Assembly: GCA_025642065.1 (NCBI GenBank)
Contig: JAODUP010000952.1
Coordinates: forward strand, 62,501-126,500
DNA from: Paralvinella palmiformis
Lineage: Eukaryota > Annelida > Polychaeta > Terebellida > Alvinellidae
DNA: 64,000 bases
Direction of reading: 5' to 3'
Every line of letters begins with the position of its first letter. Within the stretch, counting starts at the first letter, position 1. The notes under the pieces were generated by a model that had not been told where the DNA came from, did not search any database, and saw nothing but the letters and a program-made list of their open reading frames with translations. A program made the position numbers and the translations under genes. Below are positions 10,772-21,599 of this stretch, in pieces.

Positions 10772-12308
10772 CTAGCAGATACTAACTATCCAGAACGATG
10801 GCATGAGACACACTGTCTATGACGTATAACGTCAACGCGATCATTGTCTTGTTCCGGATGGTTCATACAAGAAGACAATACCGGTAGTTACAGATGTAAC
10901 TTTAAGCTTGAAGCACCACTCAATGGATCCACACAGACACCCGTCATTCACCACACAAAATCTACCTGGATTTACACCTACTTCAATCTAAATTCTGGAA
11001 AAATTATTCCAAAGAATTACCACCTTTAACAATGGACATATTTAATAATCGCTAAATAATGAGAACTTATTTAGATGTTGCGCGATCAGTTGAGAGACAA
11101 TGATACTATGATTCATTTAGCTATTTTCTTGTTTTACTGGTGGAATTGGATATCCCAAGATAAAACTGTAGGTCAAGGACTCTTATTTGGGTTAAATACT
11201 CCCTCACCCCCGTAGCCGCACCTTTTCGTTCGGTTGTACTGATGCAGCACAAGAAATATACATTGCGTGTAACCATTACCTGATTAGAAAACTGGAGAAT
11301 TGATTAACACAGGGCTAGAATTTCGCGAGAATTTACGTTGATCCTAGCAAATAAATTTTGCAACAATCAACTCGTGTTCACATTAGATTCCCGCTTTAAA
11401 AATCCCTGTATTTATATATCTATAATTGTAATTATAACTATTTTCTATGATGCTTACCTGAATGACCATGTTAATAATAAAGTAATTATCATGAACAGCC
11501 ATATGTGCATCAGTGTTTTATCTCATCACAACAACTGACATTACCAACATTTAACTACACAGTAACATTGTTACTAACAATGTCAAATAAAAAGGTGTCT
11601 CAAATAATGCACCCATTTCGTCTAATAATCTACATTGGCTAGAAAAGCATATCGGAATAAACAGAATAGAGAAATCTAGGATATATGTCATGGTGACATT
11701 TACAAAATGGATATGTTCCAATTTAGTAAATATGACATTTTGACCATTACAATGATTACATAGTAATTGTTTTACTTAACAGACTCCCGATATTTTTGCT
11801 GACCTCACCGTAAACAAGTTTTAATTTGTAAAGGTTATTTTAAATGTAAACGAAACACTTTTTTACATGTAAAATTATTTAATTCAGTGAATGCCAAAGA
11901 AACGGTTAATACCGCCCGTCTCGCCTTTAGCTTGGATAAGCAATTCAACTAAAATCACCTTGAACAATAACAACAAGACCTGATGAGCTAAAAACTAATT
12001 GCCATCCGCACCCATGTCATCGTCAGATTCATTAATATAAATTTTATCATCTTTCATCACCTTTACAAACCGATAAAAATGCGTTCTTTTTTCACCCACT
12101 TTTAGTAGTTTATCCTGAATATTCGGTCAATTATGCGAGAATCACCATTGATTCGCGCCGAAATTCTAGCTCTGTTCCTGTAACAGAAGCTGTTTTACGT
12201 AATTATGACATATATCTTTACATACACAGGATTAAGTGAAACCACTGACACGACATGGTTATTTATCTGTCAATCTATCTATCTACGTAGATAGATAGAT
12301 ATATAGTT
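10772..12308. other. Unassigned (intron or intergenic)
   Basis: AT-rich. No repeat family, exon or regulatory site was recognised. The frames at 10844 and 11338 have no coding features. Confidence 0.4.
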
Positions 12309-12545
12309 CAGCTGTAATGGTGCAGTTAGTTAGAGCATAGGACTTATAACCGAAGGGTTGTGGGTTCGAGCCTGCGGAGCTGCCACATGGTTGACTCAGC
12401 GTGAAATGAGAACCTGACAAGACGTGTTGTGATGTGTCTGATTTGCGCTACGCGCCTATAATGGCAGTACACGTTGTATGCTCCCTCGGAAGTTGAGGTG
12501 TGTGTGTGCCGGATTGAAGCAGGTCTGATAATAATAATAATGTAA
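12309..12545 (+). mobile_element. SINE-C, tRNA-Lys/Ile-like head
   Basis: The first about 75 bp fold like a tRNA: CAGCT (12309-12313) pairs with AGCTG (12378-12382). Box A is TGGTGCAGTTAGTTAGAGC and box B is GGTTCGAGCC. The anticodon loop region reads ACTTATAAC, so the ancestor resembles tRNA-Lys or tRNA-Ile. A body follows (GCGCCTATAATGGCAG, CTCCCTCGGAAGTTGAGGTG) that recurs at 16475-16640. That body marks it as a SINE, not a functional tRNA gene. The copy ends in an ATA repeat. Confidence 0.75.
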
Positions 12546-13286
12546 AAGCATCCTGGAACTTCTAAAGAAACTCCTATCCCCCCCCAAAAAAAAAAAAACT
12601 TAAAAACAGTTGTCACACACACGAACACATCATCATCAACAACCAAAGTAATGGGTGTGGCCATTTCTAATCAATCAATTACTGAATAGATCAACTCAAT
12701 TAGACTCCACCCCTCAAGCTATAGAAACAAATTGCCTGATAAACAGAATCAACCAATTACAGAAGAGATTAATTCGCTGATAGGATATCGATATATAATT
12801 ACCATAATGTCACAGTATCTAATTGTTTCTATTGGAAGCTTCAAATGTGGAGGAGATAGTCCCAATGTTTACATCATGTTTTAATATTTTTATCATTATA
12901 CAGCATATGATAATAATATTTTTACATCAATAATAACAACAGAAATATTGACGTCAGTCTGTTTACTACTTTCGATGTAAGTTTACATTTTTTTAAGATA
13001 AATTTGTGGACTAACAGAGTTTTTTCTGAAACTAAAAGTCCAAAAGATTAAAAAAATATAAATAGAACATTAGTTTAAGCTGCTTCTAGCTGATATAATA
13101 ATTTAGAGTAATCCAAGTTAAACTTCGCACACCCTGATATGTTACGGATCTTTATTTTCCAATTTGTTACATTTCCCTATGAGGAGGAAGTCGGTGTCTA
13201 ATGATGATCATTATTGAAGAATGTCACGTTTAAAGTGTAAACAGAAACTTAAATGAGCTGCCACTTTATAATCATATATATATAGA
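12546..13286. other. Unassigned intergenic sequence
   Basis: Contains a short C-run/A-run block at 12580-12599. Otherwise nothing is recognised. Confidence 0.4.
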
Positions 13287-13434
13287 TGATTGATGTTTTA
13301 CAGCCACTTTTGTCCACATGGTAGGCTAAATGGACTGAGCGACCTCCAAAGGTAATGAAGCGAAGTCGAAGATGAAACACCCTTCAGATATGCCCACGCT
13401 TAGATTCTAACATGGGTGGTAGTGATCCGTGGTA
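13287..13434 (-). mobile_element. SINE-A copy, 5'-truncated
   Basis: Minus-strand SINE-A body (GATGTTTTACAGCCACTTTT, GCGACCTCCAAAGGTAATGA) with the tRNA-like head only partly kept. It ends within the ACATGGGTGGTAGTGATC segment. Confidence 0.85.
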
Positions 13435-14090
13435 TAATTATATTACATATATGACAATAATAATAAGATTCTATTAGAGATTAAAAACAATCAGATTGGT
13501 TTGTAATTAATAATGTGCTATATGGTGAATCAACATATAATTTTATTGATAACTTACTTCACATTTTAAAATACTTTAACAGAAGATGACAGCCATTATT
13601 ATAAAGAGTACAGTTATAGCTTCACCAACTGAACGAGTTCTCTTCAGTAGATTGATGTTTAACCCAGAACACAAAACAGACCATTAAGTCAGGTTTACCA
13701 AATTCTAATTATATAGATTTACATTATATGAAAACTCCATCCCCATTCATTTCTCATTTATTTATATTCATGAAATGTATATCCATCAATCATCAGGTCA
13801 AAACAAACAGACAATATTTCCATTGTTATAAGTACAGGTAAGTAAAATCTGCATTAGATCAACGTTTTGGAGTGTCTATGTGTATTATAAGCTAAATGTA
13901 TATATATCTAATAAGGTGCTCTTAGCAGAAAGAGCCATTCAAAGACATTATACATTGAAACCCCAAATATAATATTATGCAAAAACCCAGGAAGATATTT
14001 TAACAATCAACATTACTTATCAGGAAAAGGTGACTTTTTAAAACAGATTTATACTTTTCAAGAGAAGACACATTTCTAATATCCACCTGT
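13435..14090. other. Unassigned
   Basis: AT-rich sequence without recognisable coding or repeat content. Confidence 0.4.
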
Positions 14091-14270
14091 GATGATTGAT
14101 GTTTTACAGCCACTTTTGTGCACATGGCAGGGTAAATGGGCCGCGCGCGACCTCCAAAGGTAATGAAACGAAGTCAAAGATGAAACAACCTTCAGATATG
14201 CCCACGCCGAGATTCGAACATGGGTGGTCTGTGGTCCAACCTGCTACCGCTAGACCATAGAGGTGCCCTA
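14091..14270 (-). mobile_element. SINE-A copy, near full length
   Basis: Complete minus-strand SINE-A from the GATGATTGATGTTTTAC tail to the head end CTAGACCATAGAGGTGCC. Box B (TGTTCGAATCTC on the minus strand) and box A (TGGTCTAGCGGTAGC) are intact. It forms an inverted pair with the copy at 14493, about 220 bp away. Confidence 0.9.
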
Positions 14271-14492
14271 ATAATATCCACCTGTAAATTGTTCCACGAA
14301 GTGAAGTGGAGGCTGCAACAATAAATACATAATTAGCACATGACATTAGCTGAGACACAGGTAGCAGCAATAGTATCTGACTACTAGATGGCCGGAGTTT
14401 TCAGCAAGACTTTCTAATGGAAACCAGTTCATACAGGTATCCAGGTGCCATACCATTGAATGATTTATAAGTTGTTAGTAAAATCTTGAAAT

Positions 14493-14679
14493 GGGGCGCC
14501 TCTGTGGTCTAGCGGTAGCGTGCTGGACCACAGGTCACTACCACCCGTGTTCGAATCCCGGTGGGCATATCTGAAGGTTGTTTTGTCTTTCACTTTGTCT
14601 CATTACCTTTGGAAGTCGCTCAGCCCATTTAGCCTACCTCGTGCACAAAAGTGGCCGCAAAACATCAATCATCATCATC
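14493..14679 (+). mobile_element. SINE-A copy with perfect target duplication
   Basis: Full-length plus-strand SINE-A. The tRNA-like head starts GGGGCGCCTCTGTGGTCTAG, with box A GTGGTCTAGCGGTAGCG and box B TGTTCGAATCCC. The body runs to GTGGCCGCAAAACATCAATC followed by an ATC repeat. The 12-bp sequence ATCTTGAAATGG occurs at both borders (14483-14494 and 14677-14688). This is the signature of LINE-driven insertion and shows the copy is relatively young. Confidence 0.92.
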
Positions 14680-14699
14680 TTGAAATGGATACGCTGTTT

Positions 14700-15113
14700 A
14701 CATGGTTCCCACAGGCATGAAAATATTATTTCCAGGACAAAGTACACAAGATTTAAAGGTAATAAATCAAGATATGTGCCAAAAAGCATATATTTATTCA
14801 ATTTATGATCGATTATTGACATTTTATGGTACACCCTCCTCCTCACTCCTTCTAGCTGTCTGATCCACCAAGTTATATATAAATTTTAACAAACGTAGGA
14901 TATCAACACTATGTACTGGTACTCTTTTTCTTCAACAATCCAAGTTTTCTTCTACAGGCATAATATTTATTCACTGACTTTTTTTGTTCTAAGCAATTTT
15001 TTTGGCAGACAATACTTTTTCCAGGACACTTCCTGACTTTGCATAATCTAAGGACATTTCCAGGACCAGGAAAATGAATTTGTTTTTTCCAGAATGTGTG
15101 GGAACCACAGTTA
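14700..15113. mobile_element. Possible non-autonomous DNA element
   Basis: TGGTTCCCACA near 14701 is mirrored by TGTGGGAACCA near 15099-15109. Between them TTTCCAGGAC recurs about four times, and the open minus-strand frame here merely reads through it. No clear target duplication was found, so the assignment is tentative. Confidence 0.35.
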
Positions 15114-16474
15114 GCCATTATAGTTTTTGAAGAATGGGAGGGAGTGAGGTGATCATATTTTTGAGTATTGGATAATATATATATATGCTATTATATGTTT
15201 ACTCTTGTCTAAACGAGATGTAACAAAGGCATGGACCACACTAACAAGGTTTACTGTAATCTGAGACTATTCAGTGGGGATAAAACATGTCTTTTGCAAG
15301 AGAATTTTCTTCAAATCACCAGTTTGACCCACTCCCCATTTTCAGCTTTGAGGTTTTTGCATACATTGTCCTGGAGGATTCCGATTTGGGTGGAAAATGG
15401 GACTTCTTAAGTAGCAGACAGCCAAAACAAGGATGATAAACATTTTCTAAACGACACGACTGCTAATAATATTAGCTTATTCTCAGGTGAGAAACAAATC
15501 TTAACACATTCTATATCAATTCTGTTTAATGTTATGTTCAAATAGAAGGCAGCACCATAAACTTGCCAATTCTTCTAACCACCATCTTGTGAAATTCCAA
15601 TCAAACAGGCATTTCTGCTGACCCGTGATTTTGAAGTACTCCAATAATACACTAGCTAATCATAATGTACCGTAACAGTTTGAGGTAGATGATAAATATG
15701 AGAAAAGAAGGAAAATTGATCACATTACAGCTACCAAGAGATGGCTCTAAAGCAGCAAAAGAGCGAGATAAAGAAAACGCTTCAGATTTTACACATTCGT
15801 TCTCAGAAAGGTCATTAAAATAAATGTTCTAAATATATCTTGGTGAATGGTTAACGGTGAAAATGAAATAAATTCCCCAAAACCCTTAAAAAAAACCCTA
15901 CCAATGCTTACAACCCAATTCCCCAACTACATAGAGTTAATGAAGTCTCAAAAGATTGATAACACAGATAGACAGCCAATTTATACCAAATTTGTGAATA
16001 TGGCACAAGCACAGCTTATAACCCGGATAGTATTATTATTATTATCCTATTTATTCGACCGTTATCATAACAAAGAAAAAAAGTATCAAGGCCATTTTTA
16101 TATTTATTCGGTTGGTTTATACTGGGCCTGCTGTACCCAACACAATAATAATGCCATAATGATGTACAAAACAGAAATGTTAAATAACAAACACATCTAG
16201 ACAGGATGTTAATTTATACTTGAGCATGTATATCATACATAGTATTGTATAACACATATACAATTATTCACAAGACTATTTATTCAGTATGTCACATGAA
16301 TCTATTCATGACACATACTTAATTACAACATGACCATACTTCGTGTTGGGGGGGGGGGTTGAGTTAAAAATACTAAACCCTACCTTAACCACCAGAAAAT
16401 TAGTTGACCCATTTAACCTGGTTATGACATTAGACTGGTTCACTCGTCCATAAAAATGAGAAACCCTGACCATG
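15114..16474. other. Unassigned intergenic sequence
   Basis: No repeat family is recognised. The 117-codon frame at 15847-16200 is AT-driven and matches no domain I know. A G-run sits at 16345-16354. Confidence 0.4.
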
Positions 16475-16640
16475 TTTGAGTAATGCTTTGCGCCTACAAT
16501 GGCAGCATGCGTTGTGCGCTCCCTTGGGAGTTGAGATGCGTGTTGGATTGGAATAGGTCTGAGTCAGGGATAATAATTCTGTAAATCACTGTAGAACAGC
16601 TATCTAACTGAAGAGGGCACTATATAAATGTCACATATTA
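16475..16640 (+). mobile_element. SINE-C, 5'-truncated copy
   Basis: Shares GCGCCTACAATGGCAGCATG and GCTCCCTTGGGAGTTGAGAT with the copy at 12309. It continues into a tail reading GGGCACTATATAAATGTCAC. That tail resembles the 3' end of the LINE family at 22929-23400 (GGCGCTATATAAATATATAA). Confidence 0.75.
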
Positions 16641-16649
16641 TTACGATAT

Positions 16650-17720
16650 GTGTCTTAAAGCTGTAAACACTCTTGCGAACCAGCACCCCAAATGAGTCAA
16701 TGTTATTACTGACATAAATAGCTCTGACTTTTGAATACCAAATTATTTTGGTATATATTATTATTAAAGGCCATTACAATATGCTTATGTGAATACTGTT
16801 TATACTTGGACCACAAATGACAACCATAAAGCATGTTTTGAACTGACCATTAGCCATGTCTCCTCTGGAATAAAGTGATTTGACATGCCTCATAACATCC
16901 TCATGTTAGTTATGTATAAATACAACTAATCATTTTCTTACTAGACCCAATTACAAAGGTCAGAGGTACATCATCAAGACAAAGAGTAGGCACAAATATT
17001 GAAATAAACTGTGCAAAGAATTGGGCTTGAACATTTCTGACAGCAAAGTCAGCACATACACCAAGCAATTCATGCAGAGCTTCAGGGTGAGGTAGCTATG
17101 ATACAGGTGTCATATGCACACATTAAATCATTTGGGATATTCCATTCATACTACAACCAACATAACTCCAGTTCAAGTTGTAACTAAACTCCTCCGTGTA
17201 GATATTAAACAACACAGGTGACATAATTCCACCTTGTCTTATGACATTGGGTGCAGTAAACAATCTGGAGAATTGTTTACCCGCACGTATGAAGAAAGTC
17301 TGTTTACATTACTAACACATGGGAAGATGTATCAAGATGACATCAATATTGTGTTTAATAAGTTTCTTAAAGATTAAAGAGGCACCAGTGATTAACAAAA
17401 TCACATGCTTTTGCTGCATCAACATAACAAATATAAACTGGACTGAAGTGTTGATTAAAGTATTCTGTTAATTGCTTAAGAATATAAATACACATATATG
17501 TTTGTATGGGGTTTGTTGCCATATTGATTATTAGAATTTCCAACTGATACTGTAATCTAATCACCAATAAAATTTCCAAAATCTCGGAAACAACACATAA
17601 TGGCAATAGATCTAAAATTGTCTTTATATGTAATAAGACCCTTCTTGTTCTTGATAATAGGAACAATAATATCTTAATAGTGTCTACTAACTTATAATAT
17701 AAGGTAAATAGTTGTGTATA
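16650..17720 (-). pseudogene. LINE reverse transcriptase relic (family 1)
   Basis: Read on the minus strand from about 17700 downwards this decays from a non-LTR reverse transcriptase. In order I see IVPIIKNKKG (start of the RT core), a segment like FSPVYICYVDAAKACDFVNH that contains the first catalytic Asp box (normally DASKAFD), IRQGGIMSPVLFNIY (the RQG.LSP box), then a diverged region where the YADD box should lie. Several frameshifts and stops separate these pieces, and the YADD box is not readable. Family knowledge places these boxes in jockey/CR1/RTE-like elements. The clade cannot be fixed by eye. No 3' end was identified. Confidence 0.8.
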
Positions 17721-18349
17721 AATATAGCATTAAAGAGCATTCATAGTAAATAAGTAACCTTAGAGTTAGAGCATGGTCAGTGCCTGCACTTTTACCAATT
17801 TTAAAGTTGCCATATATATATATATATATAGTATATCATATTCCCATATATATATATAAACGTCTTCTTTTGTTGAATATTATTATTATTATGACATGAA
17901 ATGCCTACACATATGACTTTATGTCAAATCTCAATGTTTATGTTCATATAATAATACACTTATATAGATACTTAAGATAATTTTTTTGTCTTTCGATTAT
18001 TTTTAAAACAAGGGCTGAAGTGAAGGAGCGAGTATACTGTATAGGTTTGAAAGTATATTACGGAAAAGATTATGATACGCGGAGAGTATTAATATTATAT
18101 TATATATATAGTAATAGTACGTAACTAATATAACGGTTGATTATTACTAGATCTAGTAGATAGATCTAGATCTAATCTATCTATAATCTACTAATCTAGA
18201 AACCAGAGTTCTAGATCTATTATTATAATTATCAGATTATACCCAAATATAGATATAATAAATTCTCCATGAAGATATACAGCGTTGGGGGGAAACCCTG
18301 TTACTAAGCCTCATCGAAATATATAATAACATGAACTAATAGCTCTTAC
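17721..18349. other. Unassigned, with palindromic AGATCT/CTAGA patch
   Basis: TA runs lie at 17811-17830 and 17845-17860. From about 18145 to 18225 the hexamers AGATCT and TCTAGA and relatives such as ACTAGATCTAGTAGAT recur many times, giving a self-complementary patch. No exon is recognised. Confidence 0.5.
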
Positions 18350-18483
18350 CTTTTGTGGCATCATAATATCATCTACATCAAGGCTATGGATCATGATAAA
18401 CGCTTCATCCCTCTCGAATAACCTACAAATGTTGTCATTAAGATCTGAAGGGTGGTGCCCTCTTTGGAATACGATGAACATTA
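18350..18483 (-). CDS. Probable coding exon of an unidentified minus-strand gene
   Basis: An open 134-nt segment on the minus strand sits between an acceptor (GCTTCCCTTAATATCGCTCAG) and a consensus donor (CAAAAG then GTAAGAGC), phase 1 in and phase 0 out. An in-frame stop (TAA) lies just upstream within the intron side. The 44 codons begin at an ATG and read MFIVFQRGHHPSDLND, then ICRLFERDEAF and IHSLDVDDIMMPQK. Codon use is balanced, unlike the flanking AT-rich DNA. Because the first complete codon is ATG, it could instead be a first coding exon. Its entry phase fits the exit phase of the exon at 29599-29676. The protein family is not recognised. Confidence 0.55.
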
Positions 18484-18809
18484 CTGAGCGATATTAAGGG
18501 AAGCAAATCTAGTTTTCCCCCTTTCTACTTTTATTATCTGGGGGCCTCAGCAACACAAATAATATAGCAAGCGTCAGTGTTAAAGCTACTTATTAGCGGC
18601 ATAATGGGGTTTTCTATGGTAGAGGTACTGTTAATATGCTATGACATCTGTGCGGTTTATATACTAATATCTTATTAAGAGATTTTGTTAAGAAATAAAA
18701 TAGGAGGGGGCCACCTACTAAATACCAGGGTCAGATATTTGTAGGGCTCAAGGGCCTACAATGGCACAACGCGGCGTCTCATTGGCATCTGGAGACGAAA
18801 GTGTGCGGG
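18484..18809. other. Unassigned
   Basis: No feature recognised between the exon and the hAT-like element, apart from the pyrimidine tract of the minus-strand acceptor. Confidence 0.4.
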
Positions 18810-18817
18810 TCTCTACT

Positions 18818-19300
18818 TAGGATGGCCAGACGTCCGGCTTTACGCCGGACTCTCCCCCGTCCGTCCTCCATCCGGCTCCAGCTTAAGCCGGACATGTTTT
18901 GATCTTCACATATTGTAACAGGACCCTAATTTCGCAAAAGAATGGCCAGCCATGTACAGAAAACTCTTAGCCAACAGAAAACTCCCGGAGATGGCAAGTA
19001 AATGACAGAAATGCGAGAAATAAACAGTTCATGACAGGCTACCTTTGTATTTTTGAAATAAGGGAACTTTTAGCACATCTGCTTCAATTGGGTAAAAATT
19101 AATATTGATAGTCATTTATTTTACTTCTGTGTAATAATAAAAGGTGTTTCTAAATGCACTATGTGTATGTGCGCGTGGCTGTGTGTGCATGAGTGTGATA
19201 AGTTGGTAGGCTATAGCTATGTCCTCCTTTTGGGAGCACCATGTCCTCCTTTTGGGAGCAACATGTCCTCCTTTTTAGAAAATTAAAAATGGCCACCCTA
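18818..19300. mobile_element. hAT-like non-autonomous DNA transposon
   Basis: A 483-bp element starting TAGGATGGCCA and ending TGGCCACCCTA (inverted). It is flanked by 8-bp duplications with one mismatch (TCTCTACT at 18810-18817, TTTCTACT at 19301-19308). Near the left end GTCCGGCTTTACGCCGGAC makes a perfect 7-bp hairpin. Near the right end ATGTCCTCCTTTTGGGAGCA is present in tandem (two full units and a third partial, about 19219-19280). No coding capacity. Confidence 0.8.
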
Positions 19301-19308
19301 TTTCTACT

Positions 19309-19865
19309 TGAGAGTAGGCGGATCAAATGACCCGTGTCCCGGCTTCTAACAAATCACTGCTTATATAGTCTTATACGTTACAGGCCCATGTTTAATTATT
19401 ATTTTGTTAACCGAATATTATATTAGCTGTTCACTTCATGAAATTGTGCGTGATATAGTGTCATCTGTGTACATATAACCTACTTTCTTATTATAATTCT
19501 AACAGATCTGTTGATTTAATAGTTTTGACCATTAATATTTATAAATATTAATTACCATCACAGCTTTCCCTGTCTCCTGTATAGGTCTCCTATCTGTTAA
19601 TACCTTCCTCTTTGATTTCAGTGGATGCATGCGGTAGATTTGGTACATCAAAGACAGTTGGAATAGCATTCTAGATAAGTTGTCTGGTTCATGAATTCCG
19701 TTTCAGTGAAATGCATATTATACATTCTACAATTAGTAATCAAGTAATTTAAATCTTTAAAAAAACTGTATTTAAAAAAAAGCCAGATCATATTAAATTT
19801 TTACACTAGCTTTCATTTCCTTTCGGGGATGTCTTTATTTGTGCATACTTTTTCTGTTACTGCAG
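19309..19865. other. Unassigned
   Basis: AT-rich sequence ending in the pyrimidine tract CTTTTTCTGTTACTGCAG, which could serve as the acceptor of the next feature. Confidence 0.4.
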
Positions 19866-20024
19866 CCGAAAGCGGCGCAGAATGAACCAGTGCCATTAGG
19901 CGCCATGTTAACGAAGGAAGCTGTCCGTGACAATCTACCTCCGGTCGATATGGCCCTGGCGCTCCATGAATTCAAAATGGCGTCCCGTGTTAAAACGCGA
20001 AGTAACACGTCTTGTTATAAATAG
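19866..20024 (+). CDS. Candidate terminal coding exon, unidentified
   Basis: Directly after a strong 3' splice site (CTTTTTCTGTTACTGCAG) the plus strand is open for 52 codons and ends in TAG. The composition is markedly more GC-rich and codon-like than the surrounding DNA. It contains LTKEAVRDNLPPVDMAL and finishes RSNTSCYK. The opposite strand has stops. No polyadenylation signal is obvious just downstream. I recognise no family and found no upstream plus-strand exon, so it may be a terminal exon, an exapted fragment or a relic. Confidence 0.4.
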   Translation, partial: PKAAQNEPVPLGAMLTKEAVRDNLPPVDMALALHEFKMASRVKTRSNTSCYK

Positions 20025-20125
20025 TCTTTGATACAAGTAACAACTAGAACTACTGCTACTATATATATTTGGGCTGAGTACATTATATAGCATACCTAAT
20101 TATGGGATTACCGAGTTCATCTGAG

Positions 20126-20216
20126 GTTGATGGTGATCGGTGTTTTACGGCCACTTTTGTGCACATGGTAGGGTAAATGGGCCGACCGACCTCCAAAGGT
20201 AATGAAGCGAAGCTAA
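20126..20216 (-). mobile_element. SINE-A fragment
   Basis: Only the 3' half is present: GTGTTTTACGGCCACTTTTG and CCGACCTCCAAAGGTAATGA. The tRNA-like head is missing. Confidence 0.85.
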
Positions 20217-20413
20217 ACAAATGATATTACCACCATAGGGTCGTAAAGCAAGCAATTGATCCCTAGTATAATTCATTATAATTGCAGAAAGAAAATAAGT
20301 GAAAATAAAAATTAAAACATACACAAGCAAAAACCAGTTTCTTGTGGTAAACATTGGCGTGGACGATAATTGATCATTAAAAGAAAATTACAAAATAACT
20401 AAATATAATCAAG

Positions 20414-20471
<58 letters not shown>
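20414..20471. repeat. (TA)n microsatellite
   Basis: About 29 TA units without interruption. Confidence 0.95.
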
Positions 20472-21279
20472 TATAAATTAAATCTATATTACATAACATG
20501 CAAAATACACCAGTTTTAGTTGTGTAACTTGTCGAATAGCTGAAGCTATCTATTACATAGAAAGCCGGTCATACTTCCCGCCATTCAGAGCACTTTCTAA
20601 TTATAAATCATGTTTTGTAATTGCCTAGTTATATTAAGCAGTAAGTTGTGCGTATGCATACATATATACTCTATTAGAGCTAATGTAAGCTTTTAATTAC
20701 GGCTTAGGAAATATGGAAAAACTATTACTTTGATGCAAAAAGTCAAGTAAATCTCTATTTTTATATGATTCAAATTACCTGTTAATTTCACCTTAGAAGT
20801 TATCAGTTTTGTAGAGTTGCTAAAATTCCACTTATCCATTGTATAAAGAAATGCCTCATCAGTTGAGTTTCGAAGCCATCTTCGGATGATGAACGCCATT
20901 GAGAAAGTCACGCTGATACGTTTATGATAACATAATAATTAATGAATTTCCTTCAGATTTGATCGAATAGCCAATAACATGTTAATTGTTAGGTTTACCA
21001 GTAACCGTCTCTTTTGAATGGCACTAGTTAAGGCGTGAATTGTTTACATATAGACTTGAATACATTTTTCCATAAAGGTGGACAAAGGAAGTACGTAGGA
21101 ATTGTTAGCATTATTTGTCGTTCATTTGATGGTAAGCCTGATATAAATGCTTTACTGGCTATTATTTCAAATATATTCTGATGTATGTTAGTGGAAACTC
21201 ATGTAGAATATGATCCTTGCTAGGAAATTATTTAATAATTATAATATGAATGAAATTTGTTCTAAAAATAGATAACATA

Positions 21280-21284
<5 letters not shown>
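20472..21284. other. Unassigned
   Basis: No recognisable gene or repeat. The minus frame 20693-20911 has no coding hallmarks. Confidence 0.4.
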
Positions 21285-21342
<58 letters not shown>

Positions 21343-21346
21343 AGAG

Positions 21347-21388
<42 letters not shown>

Positions 21389-21389
21389 A
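21285..21389. repeat. Compound (TA)n(GA)n microsatellite
   Basis: A (TA)n tract runs straight into (GA)n with a single disruption (GAAGAGAG near 21361). Confidence 0.95.
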
Positions 21390-21599
21390 ATATGAGTTCC
21401 ATCTTGACTAGAAGTTTTTATGTTGCTGCCTCTATTTGGGAAAAGTCCATATTGACTAGACGATCAATAATTGTGCCTCGGTAAATTGTTTTTAAATAAT
21501 ATTATGTTAGTTAGTGGAAACACATATCTTTGGCCTGAGATGATAATGCTTGTAGTATGCCATGGAACAGTGACACATTCCTATCTATAATAACATCTT

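Noticed and set aside
12309..12382. Functional tRNA gene (Lys or Ile type)
   Set aside because: The tRNA-like fold is followed by a body shared with another locus (16475), so it is the head of a SINE.
15847..16200. 117-codon plus-strand frame
   Set aside because: AT-driven composition, no domain, no splice or promoter context.
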